Assembly (NCBI RefSeq): GCF_000304475.1
Contig: NC_018942.1
Coordinates: 434,001 to 498,000 of the forward strand
Reading direction: 5' to 3'
DNA from: Kazachstania africana CBS 2517
Taxonomy: Eukaryota; Ascomycota; Saccharomycetes; Saccharomycetales; Saccharomycetaceae
DNA: 64,000 nt
Made by a program: the position numbers and the translations under genes. Shown piece after piece: positions 40,942 to 50,990 of the stretch. The notes beneath the pieces were generated by a model. That model saw only the letters and a list, made by a program, of their open reading frames with translations, ran no database searches and was not told where the DNA came from. How positions within the stretch are numbered: position 1 is the first letter of the stretch; each line of letters starts with the position of its first letter.

Positions 40942-42176
40942 TATTAAAATCGATATATCTATTTCTAAATTATTTTATTTTTGTAAACTGAGAGAAATTT
41001 ATCTAACAAGATTTTTCACTCAAAAATCATCCATTTTACATCAGAATAAACTTTTGGGTTGATATGTAGGAGCTTACTGGCCTTAGCAGGTGTGTACTGA
41101 ACGCAAAGTAAAAAAAATAAACAGCTCGCACTCAGGATCGAACTAAGGACCAACAGATTTGCAATCTGCTGCGCTACCACTGCGCCATACGAGCAAGTTT
41201 TTCAAAAAGTCATTTGCTTGAGGATAGTAAGCACAAAATTGAACTTATGGGCCTAACATTACCGACTCAGTGGCCGCCACACATGATCTTATAGAAGAAA
41301 TCAGGTGAACACCACAAAGCCAATTGATATATAACACCAAGTGTAGTAGGGGTGGGTAATTAGTACAGAAAAATATATCATTACTGTTACCCTAATAATG
41401 AATTTTTAATGAGCAACTCATAGAACTGCACACATAGTCCATGATATATTACTGTTTGCTATCTGCCATTTACTGGTAGGCCTCACGAAGTGTCCGTAGA
41501 ATGTTATTTTGGATAGATTTATTATTGCTACTAAAACAGACTGCTACAAGGGACTTTTCAAAGAACTACCAGGCAACAGGAACGAGGAAAAAACCACCTT
41601 GAATGATTAGTTCTGTACCACTTCTTTGGTTCTGATACAGTTTCTTCACCTTTTGATTGGGCCCTTACTCCAATTTACGTTGATATAGAATCTAACCTTC
41701 GAATATAACTATGTGCACTTCATACTACCTAGAGAAGTGCATTACTTGAAGAGAATAGAATGACAGACAAATTGAAGAACATTGAACATACAGAAGTTCC
41801 TTGTGCGTTTTTTGTCTTATGCATGAACGTTATATTACTCATGAATCTCTTAACAGAATTTTAATGAAGACTTCCCCACAGGCTTGCATCGTTTCATGTA
41901 GCCGAATATTTGAAATCTTCAAGATGTCTCAGTATTATTATAACTAGCTTTTTGTGCCAACTTCCTCGCAAGTCAGATGGGCTTTATTTCATATCTGGTC
42001 TGGTTTATTATTCCCGTTCCATCTTTTTTGCGTATGATACCATATCTAACTTACTCCATCGGCAAAAAAAAATGCAAGTATGAATTATATTAATTGAAGT
42101 ATACAGTCTTATTCAGCATTTGATAATTTGAAACACAAAAAAGTACTATATTAGACCCTATTTGAACTCCCCTTCA
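40942..42176. other. Intergenic with tRNA-Cys, synteny break
   Basis: Holds tRNA-Cys at 41123-41194. From 41200 to 42176 I see no gene and no copy of the LTR found elsewhere in the window. This is the join between the ATG18-ROG3 block and the APQ12-NOT3 block. Confidence 0.5.
41123..41194 (-). tRNA. tRNA-Cys (GCA)
   Basis: Read on the minus strand, 72 nt from GCTCGTATGGCGCAG to GAGTGCGAGCT. The anticodon loop is TTGCAAA (anticodon GCA). A and B boxes are intact (TGGCGCAGTGG; GTTCGATCC), and a T-rich tract follows. No intron. It appears identical to the S. cerevisiae gene. Confidence 0.97.
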
Positions 42177-42620
42177 ATGGAACTTGAAGAAACTAGCTTA
42201 CAATTGGAACAAACTTATGAAAAATATGTTGTTTTTATTCTAAAACAAATAATTTCATTTTTACAATTTTCGATACCACTGGTGATTAGTTTTGGACAGC
42301 GCTATCCTTATCTTTTCTTAGGACTCACTACTATCTTCCTAGTTTATACCGTATGGAGGATAGTAACCAATATCTACTACATTATGAAAAAATTATTGTT
42401 ACTATATTTGGTAATCGTTGTGATATTCATTTACTTAAGAGGAGTTAACCAATTTTTAAACTACGACATACCATTTATATTACACTCTTTCCCTGAATTC
42501 AAAGTTAAATACATATCTCCCCTCGTTAACAACGAATATTTAGGTATCATTTTTAGATATTCGTCAACTCTTTTTAAAATGTATTTGAACAAGCTAGTGG
42601 AAATCTTCGAAAATATGTAA
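42177..42620 (+). CDS. APQ12: Nuclear envelope/ER membrane protein Apq12
   Basis: A 147-residue protein from ATG 42177 (MELEETSLQLEQ); an upstream TTG is rejected. Two or three adjacent hydrophobic segments span residues about 35-90 (YLFLGLTTIFLVYTVWRIV, then LLLLYLVIVVIFIYL). The Apq12 family (138 residues in S. cerevisiae, YIL040W) has this form, with a short amphipathic stretch between helices. Apq12 acts with Brr6 and Brl1 in nuclear pore assembly and membrane fluidity. TED1 and NOT3 nearby are also its S. cerevisiae neighbours, which supports the call. Confidence 0.8.
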   Translation: MELEETSLQLEQTYEKYVVFILKQIISFLQFSIPLVISFGQRYPYLFLGLTTIFLVYTVWRIVTNIYYIMKKLLLLYLVIVVIFIYLRGVNQFLNYDIPFILHSFPEFKVKYISPLVNNEYLGIIFRYSSTLFKMYLNKLVEIFENM

Positions 42621-43068
42621 CTATATTGCGTACGTAAGCCGATATATTGAAGAACAACCCTTCTCCTTTAGCCATATTTCTTCCGTTTATTGCAAATCTT
42701 CACTCAGATGTATAGTGGAATTACGCGAACGTGCGGCTGAATCACTCTGTTCAAAACTGATTCACAAGAAATTGATTAATGACCTATAAGAGCCTCTCTT
42801 TACATAAAATGATCTTTCAATGTGGGTTCGGGAATCATTCGAGGAGAAAGATATCTGTGGAGGGTGAGACCTTAACAACGGTATCAGAAAGTGATTTACC
42901 CGATACTATTGGACGGACTAGAAAGACATAATGAATGAACGATATATAGTTAAGCTCATGAAGGTACTGCTCTTATACCATATTACAAAGAAGATAGGAA
43001 CTATTTCTTAGAGCTTCAGATATTTTAGCCATAGGAGTTGAAAAAGGGAACAAATTCAATTAACATAG
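42621..43068. other. Intergenic: APQ12 to CAJ1-like gene
   Basis: About 450 bases with no gene or repeat recognised. Confidence 0.4.
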
Positions 43069-44190
43069 ATGGTAAAAGAAACCGCTTACTACGAGCTACT
43101 CGGCGTTGAACCTGATGCAACATCATCAGAAATCAAAAAGGCCTACCGTAAAAAGGCGTTATCTATGCTACCTGAGAAGCATCCAAGTAACATTGGAGCT
43201 AATGAAAAGTTCCAAGCTATTGCTGAAGCGTACCAAGTTTTGCATAGTAAAGAGTTGAGAGAAAAGTATGATAAGCTCGGAAAAGAAGCAGCTATTCCAA
43301 AGAAAGGTTTTGAAGATGCAAGCGAATATTTTCCCACAATATTCGGTGGCGAGGGTTTTAAAGACTGGATTGGCTCATTTCTTCTATTTCAACAAATGAA
43401 CGAATCTTTGGACTTTCTAGAAGAAGATTTAACACAAAAGCAAAAAGAAGATAAATTACTTGAACTAGACCAAAAAAGACATCAAAATGTTAAGGAAGAG
43501 GTGAAAGTGTTGGCAGAAAAGTTAGACCATAAATTAGAGAAATATTACTTTGCAGTAAAGGATGGTAAAGTAGATAAATGGGTTAAAAAGGTAGAGCAGG
43601 AAGTAGAAATTTTGAAGATGCAGAGTTTTGGTATTGAATTATTGCATACCATGGCACTTGTCTATAGGACAAAAGCAAATAACTTCATTGCATCAAACAA
43701 CACTTTAGGGGTATCAAAAATTTTCACTAAGGTGCGTGATGGCGTTAGAGATTTCATTAATAATTACAATCTAATCTCAACTAATTTGTCAGCCCAACAG
43801 ACTATGGAACAGCTTGACGAAACGCAGGCTGGAAAATTGACTGCAGATGAGCGCCATAAACTGGAATCCTTAATGGCAAGTAAGGCAGTGGCTGTAATGT
43901 GGTCAGTTTCTAAATTGGAACTGATCAGCAAACTACGAGACGTTTGTAATAAAATATTACATGACGAAGAAGTTTCACCAAAAGATAGAGTAGTTAAAGC
44001 TCATGGTCTACTCCTAATTGCCGAGAAATTCGAAAAAGCCAAAAGATCACCAGAGGAAGCAGAAGAAGCAAAGGTATTCGAGAAGCTACTAGTGAATGCA
44101 GAAGCTAGAGAAATCCACAAGAAGCAAAACTCTAAACATCATAAAAAGCCGTCAACAAGCCTAAATCACACTCGTAATAACCATATCTGA
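43069..44190 (+). CDS. CAJ1-like J protein with degenerate HPD motif
   Basis: A 373-residue class C J-domain protein most like S. cerevisiae Caj1 (YER048C, 391), with the DnaJ-X type C-terminal domain (ESFGL-like QSFGIELLHTMALVYRTKAN, and RSPEEAEEAKVFEKL). The J domain opens MVKETAYYELLGVEPDATSS. The loop that must read HPD to stimulate Hsp70 reads LPE at residues 34-36 (CTACCTGAG at 43168-43176), followed by KHPSN. Helices II and III around it are normal (IKKAYRKKAL; FQAIAEAYQVL). The tail is basic and His-rich. S. cerevisiae has no gene between APQ12 and TED1. This block is the duplication sister of the CAJ1 region, so it may be the lost CAJ1 duplicate. Confidence 0.88.
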   Translation: MVKETAYYELLGVEPDATSSEIKKAYRKKALSMLPEKHPSNIGANEKFQAIAEAYQVLHSKELREKYDKLGKEAAIPKKGFEDASEYFPTIFGGEGFKDWIGSFLLFQQMNESLDFLEEDLTQKQKEDKLLELDQKRHQNVKEEVKVLAEKLDHKLEKYYFAVKDGKVDKWVKKVEQEVEILKMQSFGIELLHTMALVYRTKANNFIASNNTLGVSKIFTKVRDGVRDFINNYNLISTNLSAQQTMEQLDETQAGKLTADERHKLESLMASKAVAVMWSVSKLELISKLRDVCNKILHDEEVSPKDRVVKAHGLLLIAEKFEKAKRSPEEAEEAKVFEKLLVNAEAREIHKKQNSKHHKKPSTSLNHTRNNHI

Positions 44191-44258
44191 CTCTTTCAAT
44201 TCTTCATACTTACAAACTGTTTAAATATGCGTCCCATGCTACAGCATAATTGTCTTTC

Positions 44259-44287
44259 CATATATATATATATATATTTTATATAAT
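44259..44287. repeat. TA dinucleotide tract
   Basis: An alternating TA run after the CAJ1-like gene, probably part of its 3' end signal. It lies in the 273-base gap before TED1. Confidence 0.5.
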
Positions 44288-44463
44288 ACTAATGTCAGTC
44301 TCTTATTAATGAGACGATTTTCCCATTTGCAGTTTATCGCACAAAACTGCTATTTAAGCTGAAAAATGAAAAGAGGTCCCATACACTAAGTAAATCTTGT
44401 TAAGCACGCTCGAGAAAGATCTGCATAACAAAGGCCCAGTACCTCAATCGCTAATTATCAAGC

Positions 44464-45879
44464 ATGTGGAAGCACACTCTCAGACGGGTTTCCATTGTTG
44501 CTACTGTTTTAACAATTATAGCAAATGTTTATATTTTCACTTATCCGTCACTGCATCCAGCACGATGCTCATGGCATTGTAGTAATAATGGAACAAATGA
44601 TGAGGTTCCAGCTACAACATTCGAAAAGTTTGTTTTTTATACAAACAGGTATATTAAAGATGTAAAACTACAATGGACGTCTAAGGAGCGCTCTGACCAT
44701 GACACTAATGACATTCATATATTGGCCTACGGTGATCCCCAAATCAAAGGTATATGGTCTTCTACACCTTATCGTACAAGATTAGACATTTTTGGAAATG
44801 ACCACTATTTGGGGCACATTGCTGGAATGATGCAGAAGAGACTAAATCCCACTCACATTGCGGTTTTGGGGGATTTGTTTTCCTCTCAATGGATTCCAGA
44901 TTTTGAATTTTTCAATAGAGCAGTTAGATTTGCTAAAAGGTTATACCATAGAGATACCCAATGGTTGAAAGAAATAGAGCGAAAGGAACATGATGAAGAT
45001 GGGAAGTACAAAGTCGATTGGTCTAAATGGGGGGAAAACTTCAATGGCATATTAAATAGTGAAACAAAAGATTTCGGCTTTGGATTCAAAGATATCTACT
45101 CTTGGGATGACGAAGAACCATATCTTTTCCTCAATTTAACAGGTAACCATGATGTCGGTTATTCTGGTGATGCAACGTATCAACATATGGCTAGATTCAG
45201 TGAAATCTTTGGAAAAGATAATTATTGGATCGAATACGATACTGATACGGATCATCCATGGAGAATCGTTGTCTTGGATGATATGCTGTTAGAAGGCCCC
45301 GCTTTACAGCCAGAGTTTATAACGTACACATGGGAGTTTCTATACCAACTTTTTGAAAGACAATTCAATGGTAGTACGGTTTTAATGACACATGTACCGT
45401 TTTATAAAAAAGAAGGATTATGTTACGATGGCCCAGAGTTTAGATATTATCCAGAAAATTATGAGAGAGAACCTTACAAGGCAAATCTACTGAGATCACA
45501 AAATCATCTCAGTGAAGACGTTAGCAGGCGCGTGCTCAATCTAATCTTTGACAACGATAAACCAGGTGTCATACTAACAGGTCATGACCATGAGGGATGC
45601 GAAACCTTTTATAATAAAATAGATCGGAATGGTACCTGGGTAGCCGATAATAAGGTTCTTGAAAACTCAATTCATCAGATCAAGGAAGTAACAGTAAGAT
45701 CAATGATGGGAGAGTTTTATGGGAACGCAGGTCTATTAACAGGTCATTTCAATGAAGGAAAATTACAATGGGAGTGGCATTTTACTTTATGTCCTTTCAC
45801 ACTTCAGCATGCCTGGTGGTTCGCAAAAGTTTCATTGTTGGTCACAGGCTTTGCTTGGTCGTTGTTATTAGTATTATGA
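44464..45879 (+). CDS. TED1: GPI-glycan remodelling phosphoesterase Ted1
   Basis: A 471-residue ER membrane protein (S. cerevisiae YIL039W, 473). An N-terminal anchor (VSIVATVLTIIANVYIFTY) and a C-terminal helix (VSLLVTGFAWSLLLVL) flank a lumenal metallophosphoesterase domain. Metal-binding motifs are complete: GDPQ near residue 90, GDLFSSQW, GNHDVGYSGD, THVPFY and TGHDHEGCE. Ted1 removes ethanolamine phosphate from the second mannose of GPI anchors so that p24/Emp24 receptors can export the proteins. It sits between the CAJ1-like gene and NOT3. Confidence 0.95.
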   Translation: MWKHTLRRVSIVATVLTIIANVYIFTYPSLHPARCSWHCSNNGTNDEVPATTFEKFVFYTNRYIKDVKLQWTSKERSDHDTNDIHILAYGDPQIKGIWSSTPYRTRLDIFGNDHYLGHIAGMMQKRLNPTHIAVLGDLFSSQWIPDFEFFNRAVRFAKRLYHRDTQWLKEIERKEHDEDGKYKVDWSKWGENFNGILNSETKDFGFGFKDIYSWDDEEPYLFLNLTGNHDVGYSGDATYQHMARFSEIFGKDNYWIEYDTDTDHPWRIVVLDDMLLEGPALQPEFITYTWEFLYQLFERQFNGSTVLMTHVPFYKKEGLCYDGPEFRYYPENYEREPYKANLLRSQNHLSEDVSRRVLNLIFDNDKPGVILTGHDHEGCETFYNKIDRNGTWVADNKVLENSIHQIKEVTVRSMMGEFYGNAGLLTGHFNEGKLQWEWHFTLCPFTLQHAWWFAKVSLLVTGFAWSLLLVL

Positions 45880-45993
45880 TGCAGCTAGTAAAAATGTATA
45901 AATAATTAAATAGTTTCTTGAATCAAAATAAAATTTTGATTGTATGAAGAATAAAGTATGTTATATAGTTTTCAAAAGAGAAATATATACAGT

Positions 45994-48387
45994 TCATATG
46001 CTTGGTTCGTCTCTGGTCTGTTTTAATTGTTGTAGAAGTTGTTGTCCATGAGTCAGTGCATCACTGTCTATCGTCACACTGTTGTTTGTACTATTATGGC
46101 TCTGCAAATTCTGCTTTATTTCATTATCAATATATTTCAGTTGAGAATAATCCAATCTGAAATTTATCTTATCTATTACAGACCAATCATCCAGTTTAAA
46201 TATTTTGAAATCACTTATTTCAAAATTTTCATTCTGAAATTTTATAACATTTTGCCTTAGAAACCACATAGTCTCATCCTTAGAAATTTTCCAATTTTTT
46301 TGAATCAACAATTCAAAAGAAATTTTCTTTTCTAGAGGTGTAATGGCAAAATAATAATTATAAAATAAACTGAACATTTCCAAATTTTTAAAATTTCCTA
46401 AAACATCGTTGAGACTCAAAGATTCTAGATCCTTTAAATTACAGCGAATCAAATCCCATTGTTGTGTTGATCTAAATGCATCCAATGGATTTGGTGGATT
46501 CACACCTGCTGGTATATCGTTCAATCGGTCAATATTACAGAGTTCGACACTGCGTTTGATTTTAGACCTTTTAGGATTATCATTATTGATCTCATAGCTC
46601 ATTATGTATTCCTTGATACCATTAGGTAAAATTAAAGAATGGAAATCATTGAGGTAGTTCAACTCCGGCGTTTGGCGTGATTTATTTGTAGAATCCGTTT
46701 CTAGTTGACTTTGTTGTAGCAGTTCTCGTTCATCTTCATAATCTGTTTCATACTCCGTTTCTGAATCAGAGTTGAAGATCGAGGAGTTGCAAGTTAATTC
46801 AACATAATCATCATCGTTCTTATGAGCAGTGGAATCGATGTAATTTCTTTTATCTTGATCCACTTCATTTTTTGTTTGAGATGCAGTAACAAGCAATTGA
46901 TCATTTGAAAAGCCACTTTGTTTATTGTGATATTGCTGGTTATTCTGATTGACTGCTGCAGCCCCTGCAGCTAATACTGCAGCCGCTGTTTGAGCAGATG
47001 ATGCATTATTGTTACCAATCAGTGATTCTAATGAAGAAGTGTGATGTTGATTGTTTTCAATAGGAGAGGGAGAGATCAAAGGACTAGTACTTTTTTCTTT
47101 AGCATTATTAACCAACATAGCATTGGCTGATATAGGTGTTGACGTTGTCGAATCCGATTTTACCAATTCTATAGATTGATTATGACTAGCTGCTGCAATT
47201 GTGGACCATTTGGATTCGCCAACTGGTTTCGATGGAATTGGAGCAGGTTTTAAGATTGTAGAACTTGTTACACCATTTAGTCCCTGATGAATATGTGTAT
47301 GCACGATGTCGGGGTTTTTTTCAGTAGATGGCTCAGATGGTTTATTATTAGTTACGGATGGAGCTGGAGAAGGAGACAGCCTCTCCTGAGGCGGTAAAAT
47401 TGGAGTGGTGTTGATGACAGGAGTGGCTCCTAATGCTGCAGCACTGGCATGCGCGCTTTTGGCTGCTAATTTGGCAGCTTTCTTTGCCTCCCTTTCAAGT
47501 TTTCTCAACTCTTTCTTGGACTTCTTTGCCGCTTCATCTGAAGATAACGTACTGTCATCTGCCTTTTTCTTAGAAGACGGCGTGCTGGGTACACTCTCAT
47601 TGTTGATGCTGGAATCATCGTCAGCGTCATCCACCAGCTTTTGAGATGCAAAATATTTGGCCACTTCATGAGCAATAGCTTCATTTGATTGTAAATCAAG
47701 ATTATCATAGATAGTTTCATCTTCTATAAAATCGGCATCTTGATTTGCTTCAATAAAATAATTTAAATCGTCTCTGATATTGTTTACTTTTTGGACTTCT
47801 AGCTCTTCATTAGCTAGTAATCTCAAAGCTAATTCAATCTGTTGTTGATGCCATCTAAATCGCGATTGTAAAGATTTTAAATCTCTTATTTTTTCATCAT
47901 TTGCTGCTGAATAAGTTTTCTTCTTTTTATTTAAGAGCTGCAATTTATCAACTTCGATCTGTAAAGCTTCAAATTGTCTATCTAGTTCATCTATCGAATT
48001 CAAAAGATACGTCGAAACCTCTTGTCTTTCCTTTTCTTCAGGGTCTAAAGTATCAGATTTTTTCAGACTTATATTTGAATAAGCTTTTTCTTTCGATGCT
48101 TTTTCAACTATCTTATATTTTTCCATAGCAACCTCTACCGATCGTCTATAATCTAATAATGAATCTTTATCTTTAACTTCATTTGAAGATTGCCACGATT
48201 TGATTTGTTCCCTCAATCGTTGCAGCTTTTTTATTTCTCTTTTCAAATCTGATTCTAATTTCTCCTTTTGAGATTGGTTATTGTTACAAGAATCATGTCT
48301 TTCATAAATGTCATTAAAGATCTCTAAACCTTCGTTTATCTTTTTGAAGACTTTATCCATCTCCTGTTGCAATTTTCTATGCGACAT
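45994..48387 (-). CDS. NOT3: CCR4-NOT complex subunit Not3
   Basis: A 797-residue protein (S. cerevisiae YIL038C, 836). I use ATG 48387 (MSHRKLQQEMDKVFKKINEG), not the GTG upstream. Residues 1-230 are the coiled-coil Not3 N-domain. A long Ala/Ser/Gln-rich linker with a KELRKLEREAKKAAKLAAK helix follows. The C-terminal NOT box includes FRSTQQWDLIRCNL and FSLFYNYYFAITPLEKKISF. Not3 and its paralogue Not5 scaffold the CCR4-NOT deadenylase. Not3 rather than Not5 is chosen by the neighbours TED1 and APQ12; the name would be Not3/5 if only one exists. Confidence 0.93.
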   Translation of the reverse strand: MSHRKLQQEMDKVFKKINEGLEIFNDIYERHDSCNNNQSQKEKLESDLKREIKKLQRLREQIKSWQSSNEVKDKDSLLDYRRSVEVAMEKYKIVEKASKEKAYSNISLKKSDTLDPEEKERQEVSTYLLNSIDELDRQFEALQIEVDKLQLLNKKKKTYSAANDEKIRDLKSLQSRFRWHQQQIELALRLLANEELEVQKVNNIRDDLNYFIEANQDADFIEDETIYDNLDLQSNEAIAHEVAKYFASQKLVDDADDDSSINNESVPSTPSSKKKADDSTLSSDEAAKKSKKELRKLEREAKKAAKLAAKSAHASAAALGATPVINTTPILPPQERLSPSPAPSVTNNKPSEPSTEKNPDIVHTHIHQGLNGVTSSTILKPAPIPSKPVGESKWSTIAAASHNQSIELVKSDSTTSTPISANAMLVNNAKEKSTSPLISPSPIENNQHHTSSLESLIGNNNASSAQTAAAVLAAGAAAVNQNNQQYHNKQSGFSNDQLLVTASQTKNEVDQDKRNYIDSTAHKNDDDYVELTCNSSIFNSDSETEYETDYEDERELLQQSQLETDSTNKSRQTPELNYLNDFHSLILPNGIKEYIMSYEINNDNPKRSKIKRSVELCNIDRLNDIPAGVNPPNPLDAFRSTQQWDLIRCNLKDLESLSLNDVLGNFKNLEMFSLFYNYYFAITPLEKKISFELLIQKNWKISKDETMWFLRQNVIKFQNENFEISDFKIFKLDDWSVIDKINFRLDYSQLKYIDNEIKQNLQSHNSTNNSVTIDSDALTHGQQLLQQLKQTRDEPSI

Positions 48388-50990
48388 GATTAGCAAATTT
48401 GATGGAATGTGCACTTAACCTAGCAAATTCTCTGTTTTATTTAGGCTAGTGGTTTATCAATGTAACTTTTAACACTAAATCGTCACTGCAACTCCAAGTA
48501 ACAATTGAAAATTCTACGTTATGATGCGATATATCACTTCGATGTTCAACTCAAAAAGAGTTGTGCGACAGAAAAAAAAAGTTATTCTTCGTTTGGAATG
48601 ATATATCAAATAAGCCGGGTTACACTTTTTTAGTTGATTTCCCAAAAAAAAAAAATAGAGAGAAGCTGCCGTATTAACAGATCACATGTAGCAATGCGGC
48701 TATGCTGTTTGAATCTCTAGATCTGTACATATCCATACCTTTGTATGTGCCTAAGAATTGTTGCCACAGCATTGGTTCCATAGAGGATATTATTCAATGG
48801 CGGCCAGTCCGATTATTCAAGTCTGCGGGTTTCCTCCAATGATTTAACGGGAAGAATTCGACTGAACAGGGCATTTATGTATTTCTATGTGGCAGTCAAA
48901 TTGAGAATAATAGCGTTGAATTCTTCATACTTTTTTTCCTGCTCGTTCTCCACAGGGAATGTGAACATTCAGATTCTCTACTTGTCAGTGATGTGAAATT
49001 TAATGAATGCAGAACTAATGTCGATAAAAAGGTGCTGTCTTAGCATCGTAAAATTGTTGGATATCTCGCATGAAATGATTTAGCTGATGGGATATCTTTT
49101 TAAGATTGCATAATATCATATATTAATTAGCATATTACTTACAGTACGCGCTAACACAGGGGTTTTTGCAAGTCTTTCGAGCCCGCAGAGCTCTTCTATT
49201 ACTGAGGGGACATTTTGATCCATTAGCGATCATTTACGGTTGTTTGAGCGCTCATAAGATAACTGAGTGGATACTAAAACAGAAAGGTCTGGTCTAAATT
49301 GAGGAGGCCTGGAGATTAATGTCTATATTTAGCAGGATTGGAGAATCTTTCCCTGTCTACGTTCTTTCATTAGCAACCTCATGCAACAGAAGTGCACTGA
49401 CCTGGCATTACCCTGCTAAGTGCAATATTGTATTACTATACTTGAGGGCAACTAGTAATTTTCTTAAAATAGCAAAACGCCGATGGTCGACTCTAACTTA
49501 GAAAGCCATTAGGTGCTGCAAGTCAATGGTTCAAGAAACTTCCAGAGCTTATTAAATAGCTCTTAGGATAGCAATAAACGAAGTAGTGCGATGCATAGTA
49601 TTTGATAGAAATTCCAATATCTACAAAGCATCAAGAATTATTACCTTCAAGCCAACAAGAATATGAGAAGTTTTTTATTTACGCTGAAATGTTAGGAAGT
49701 TTTCAAAACGAACAGAACACCCCAGCGCTCCTCAAGCGAAATGCATGTTTATCCTTGGAGCATCGTTGTTAGAAGTTTTCAAAACGAACAGAACACCCCA
49801 GCGCTCCTCAAGTGAAATGCATGTTTATCCTTGGAGCATCGTTGTTACGTGAAATAATCTCTGTATGCAGAAAAGTTGCCTATTGGACCCGAAGTTCAAA
49901 ATGTTGAGTGTTGATCCGGAATCTTGGGGGGGAATACGCGCGCTCATCCTCCAAACTTTATGCCGACAAAAAAACCATACTGCAATTATAATTCTGGTAT
50001 GGTGCAGTTGCTAAGAAGGAAAAGACGGGAAGGGATGGGTGCATACCTTTTGTGGATGAGATATTCATCCATCTGGACTTCGTACAATCAAAGATGCAAG
50101 AGAAATGACATTCTGCCTTGATGAAGTAACAAATCAGCTTGCATATTATCGGGACTAGTTTGAACTACTCGCCCTTTCCTATTTTTAAGGTACCATCGAA
50201 GAACAATATGATCTTCACTGTTTTCCTTTTTCACCCCTGGAAAACGCACCGCCGATAATACATCTGGTTAAAAAATGTGGTTTTGGTAAATCCTATTCTT
50301 TTCTGGCGTTGCTCTGCGGAATTTTCTTGGATAGGACGAAAGATTTCGCGGTCTCCTAAGCAAAGAAGCACAAGTAAAAAAACTATCTCGGTCATTAAAT
50401 AATCAGAACTTCATATTGACATTCTCTTTTTGGTTCCGCTTACGGGCTCTCAATGCCCAAACTGAAAGAAACGTTCCTAATTGAAATTATGTACGCCATA
50501 GCTATGCCTTTTTCAATGATTGAAGGAAACCTATAGCAAATTTCTGTCATATGTAGATACTTTGGACATTTATTCATTTTTTTCAACCTCTTCCAGTCCT
50601 ACGAGGCTTTCATTATATCTTGTTATCTTATTTTTTTGTGTCCCTGCAAACTTAGATAAGTACGCACAGAATATGATGCTTCCTGTTTTCCTGTCCCATG
50701 TTATTGTTCATAGCAAATGAAGGAACTATTCTATTTTAAGGTAATATGCTACCTGTTGAATTTACCCCACCACTCTGAGCACACTTCATGAATGCATTAG
50801 AGACCAAAAAGGATTTTCTTCTTTCAGCGAAGAACTTCTGGCACTTGATATATAAGTGTACCGTATAATTCCATTTTGCAGTTAATTCAACTTTGCGCAG
50901 TGTGAGAGAAATATCTTCAATTTGATATTCAAATACTCATTCTTTTAAATTTAGAACAATTTGAACGCTAATATTATAGTCTTTGCAAAA
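48388..50990. other. 2.6-kb gene-poor stretch upstream of the adhesin
   Basis: No supported gene. Reading frames here are short and mostly lack ATG. It contains a tandem duplication (49691-49843), several A/T homopolymer runs, and near its right end a TATA-like GATATATAAG at about 50848-50857 that may serve the adhesin. Long upstream regions are typical of yeast cell-wall adhesin genes. It is also a synteny break between NOT3 and PDC2. Confidence 0.55.
49691..49843. repeat. 76/77-bp tandem duplication
   Basis: Two adjacent copies, 49691-49767 and 49768-49843. Both contain AAGTTTTCAAAACGAACAGA and end at GGAGCATCGTT. They differ by one inserted G and one C/T change, so the duplication is recent. 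No coding function is evident. Confidence 0.9.

Noticed and set aside
49924..50121. Short frame in the adhesin upstream region
   Set aside because: Begins at TTG and shows no conserved features.
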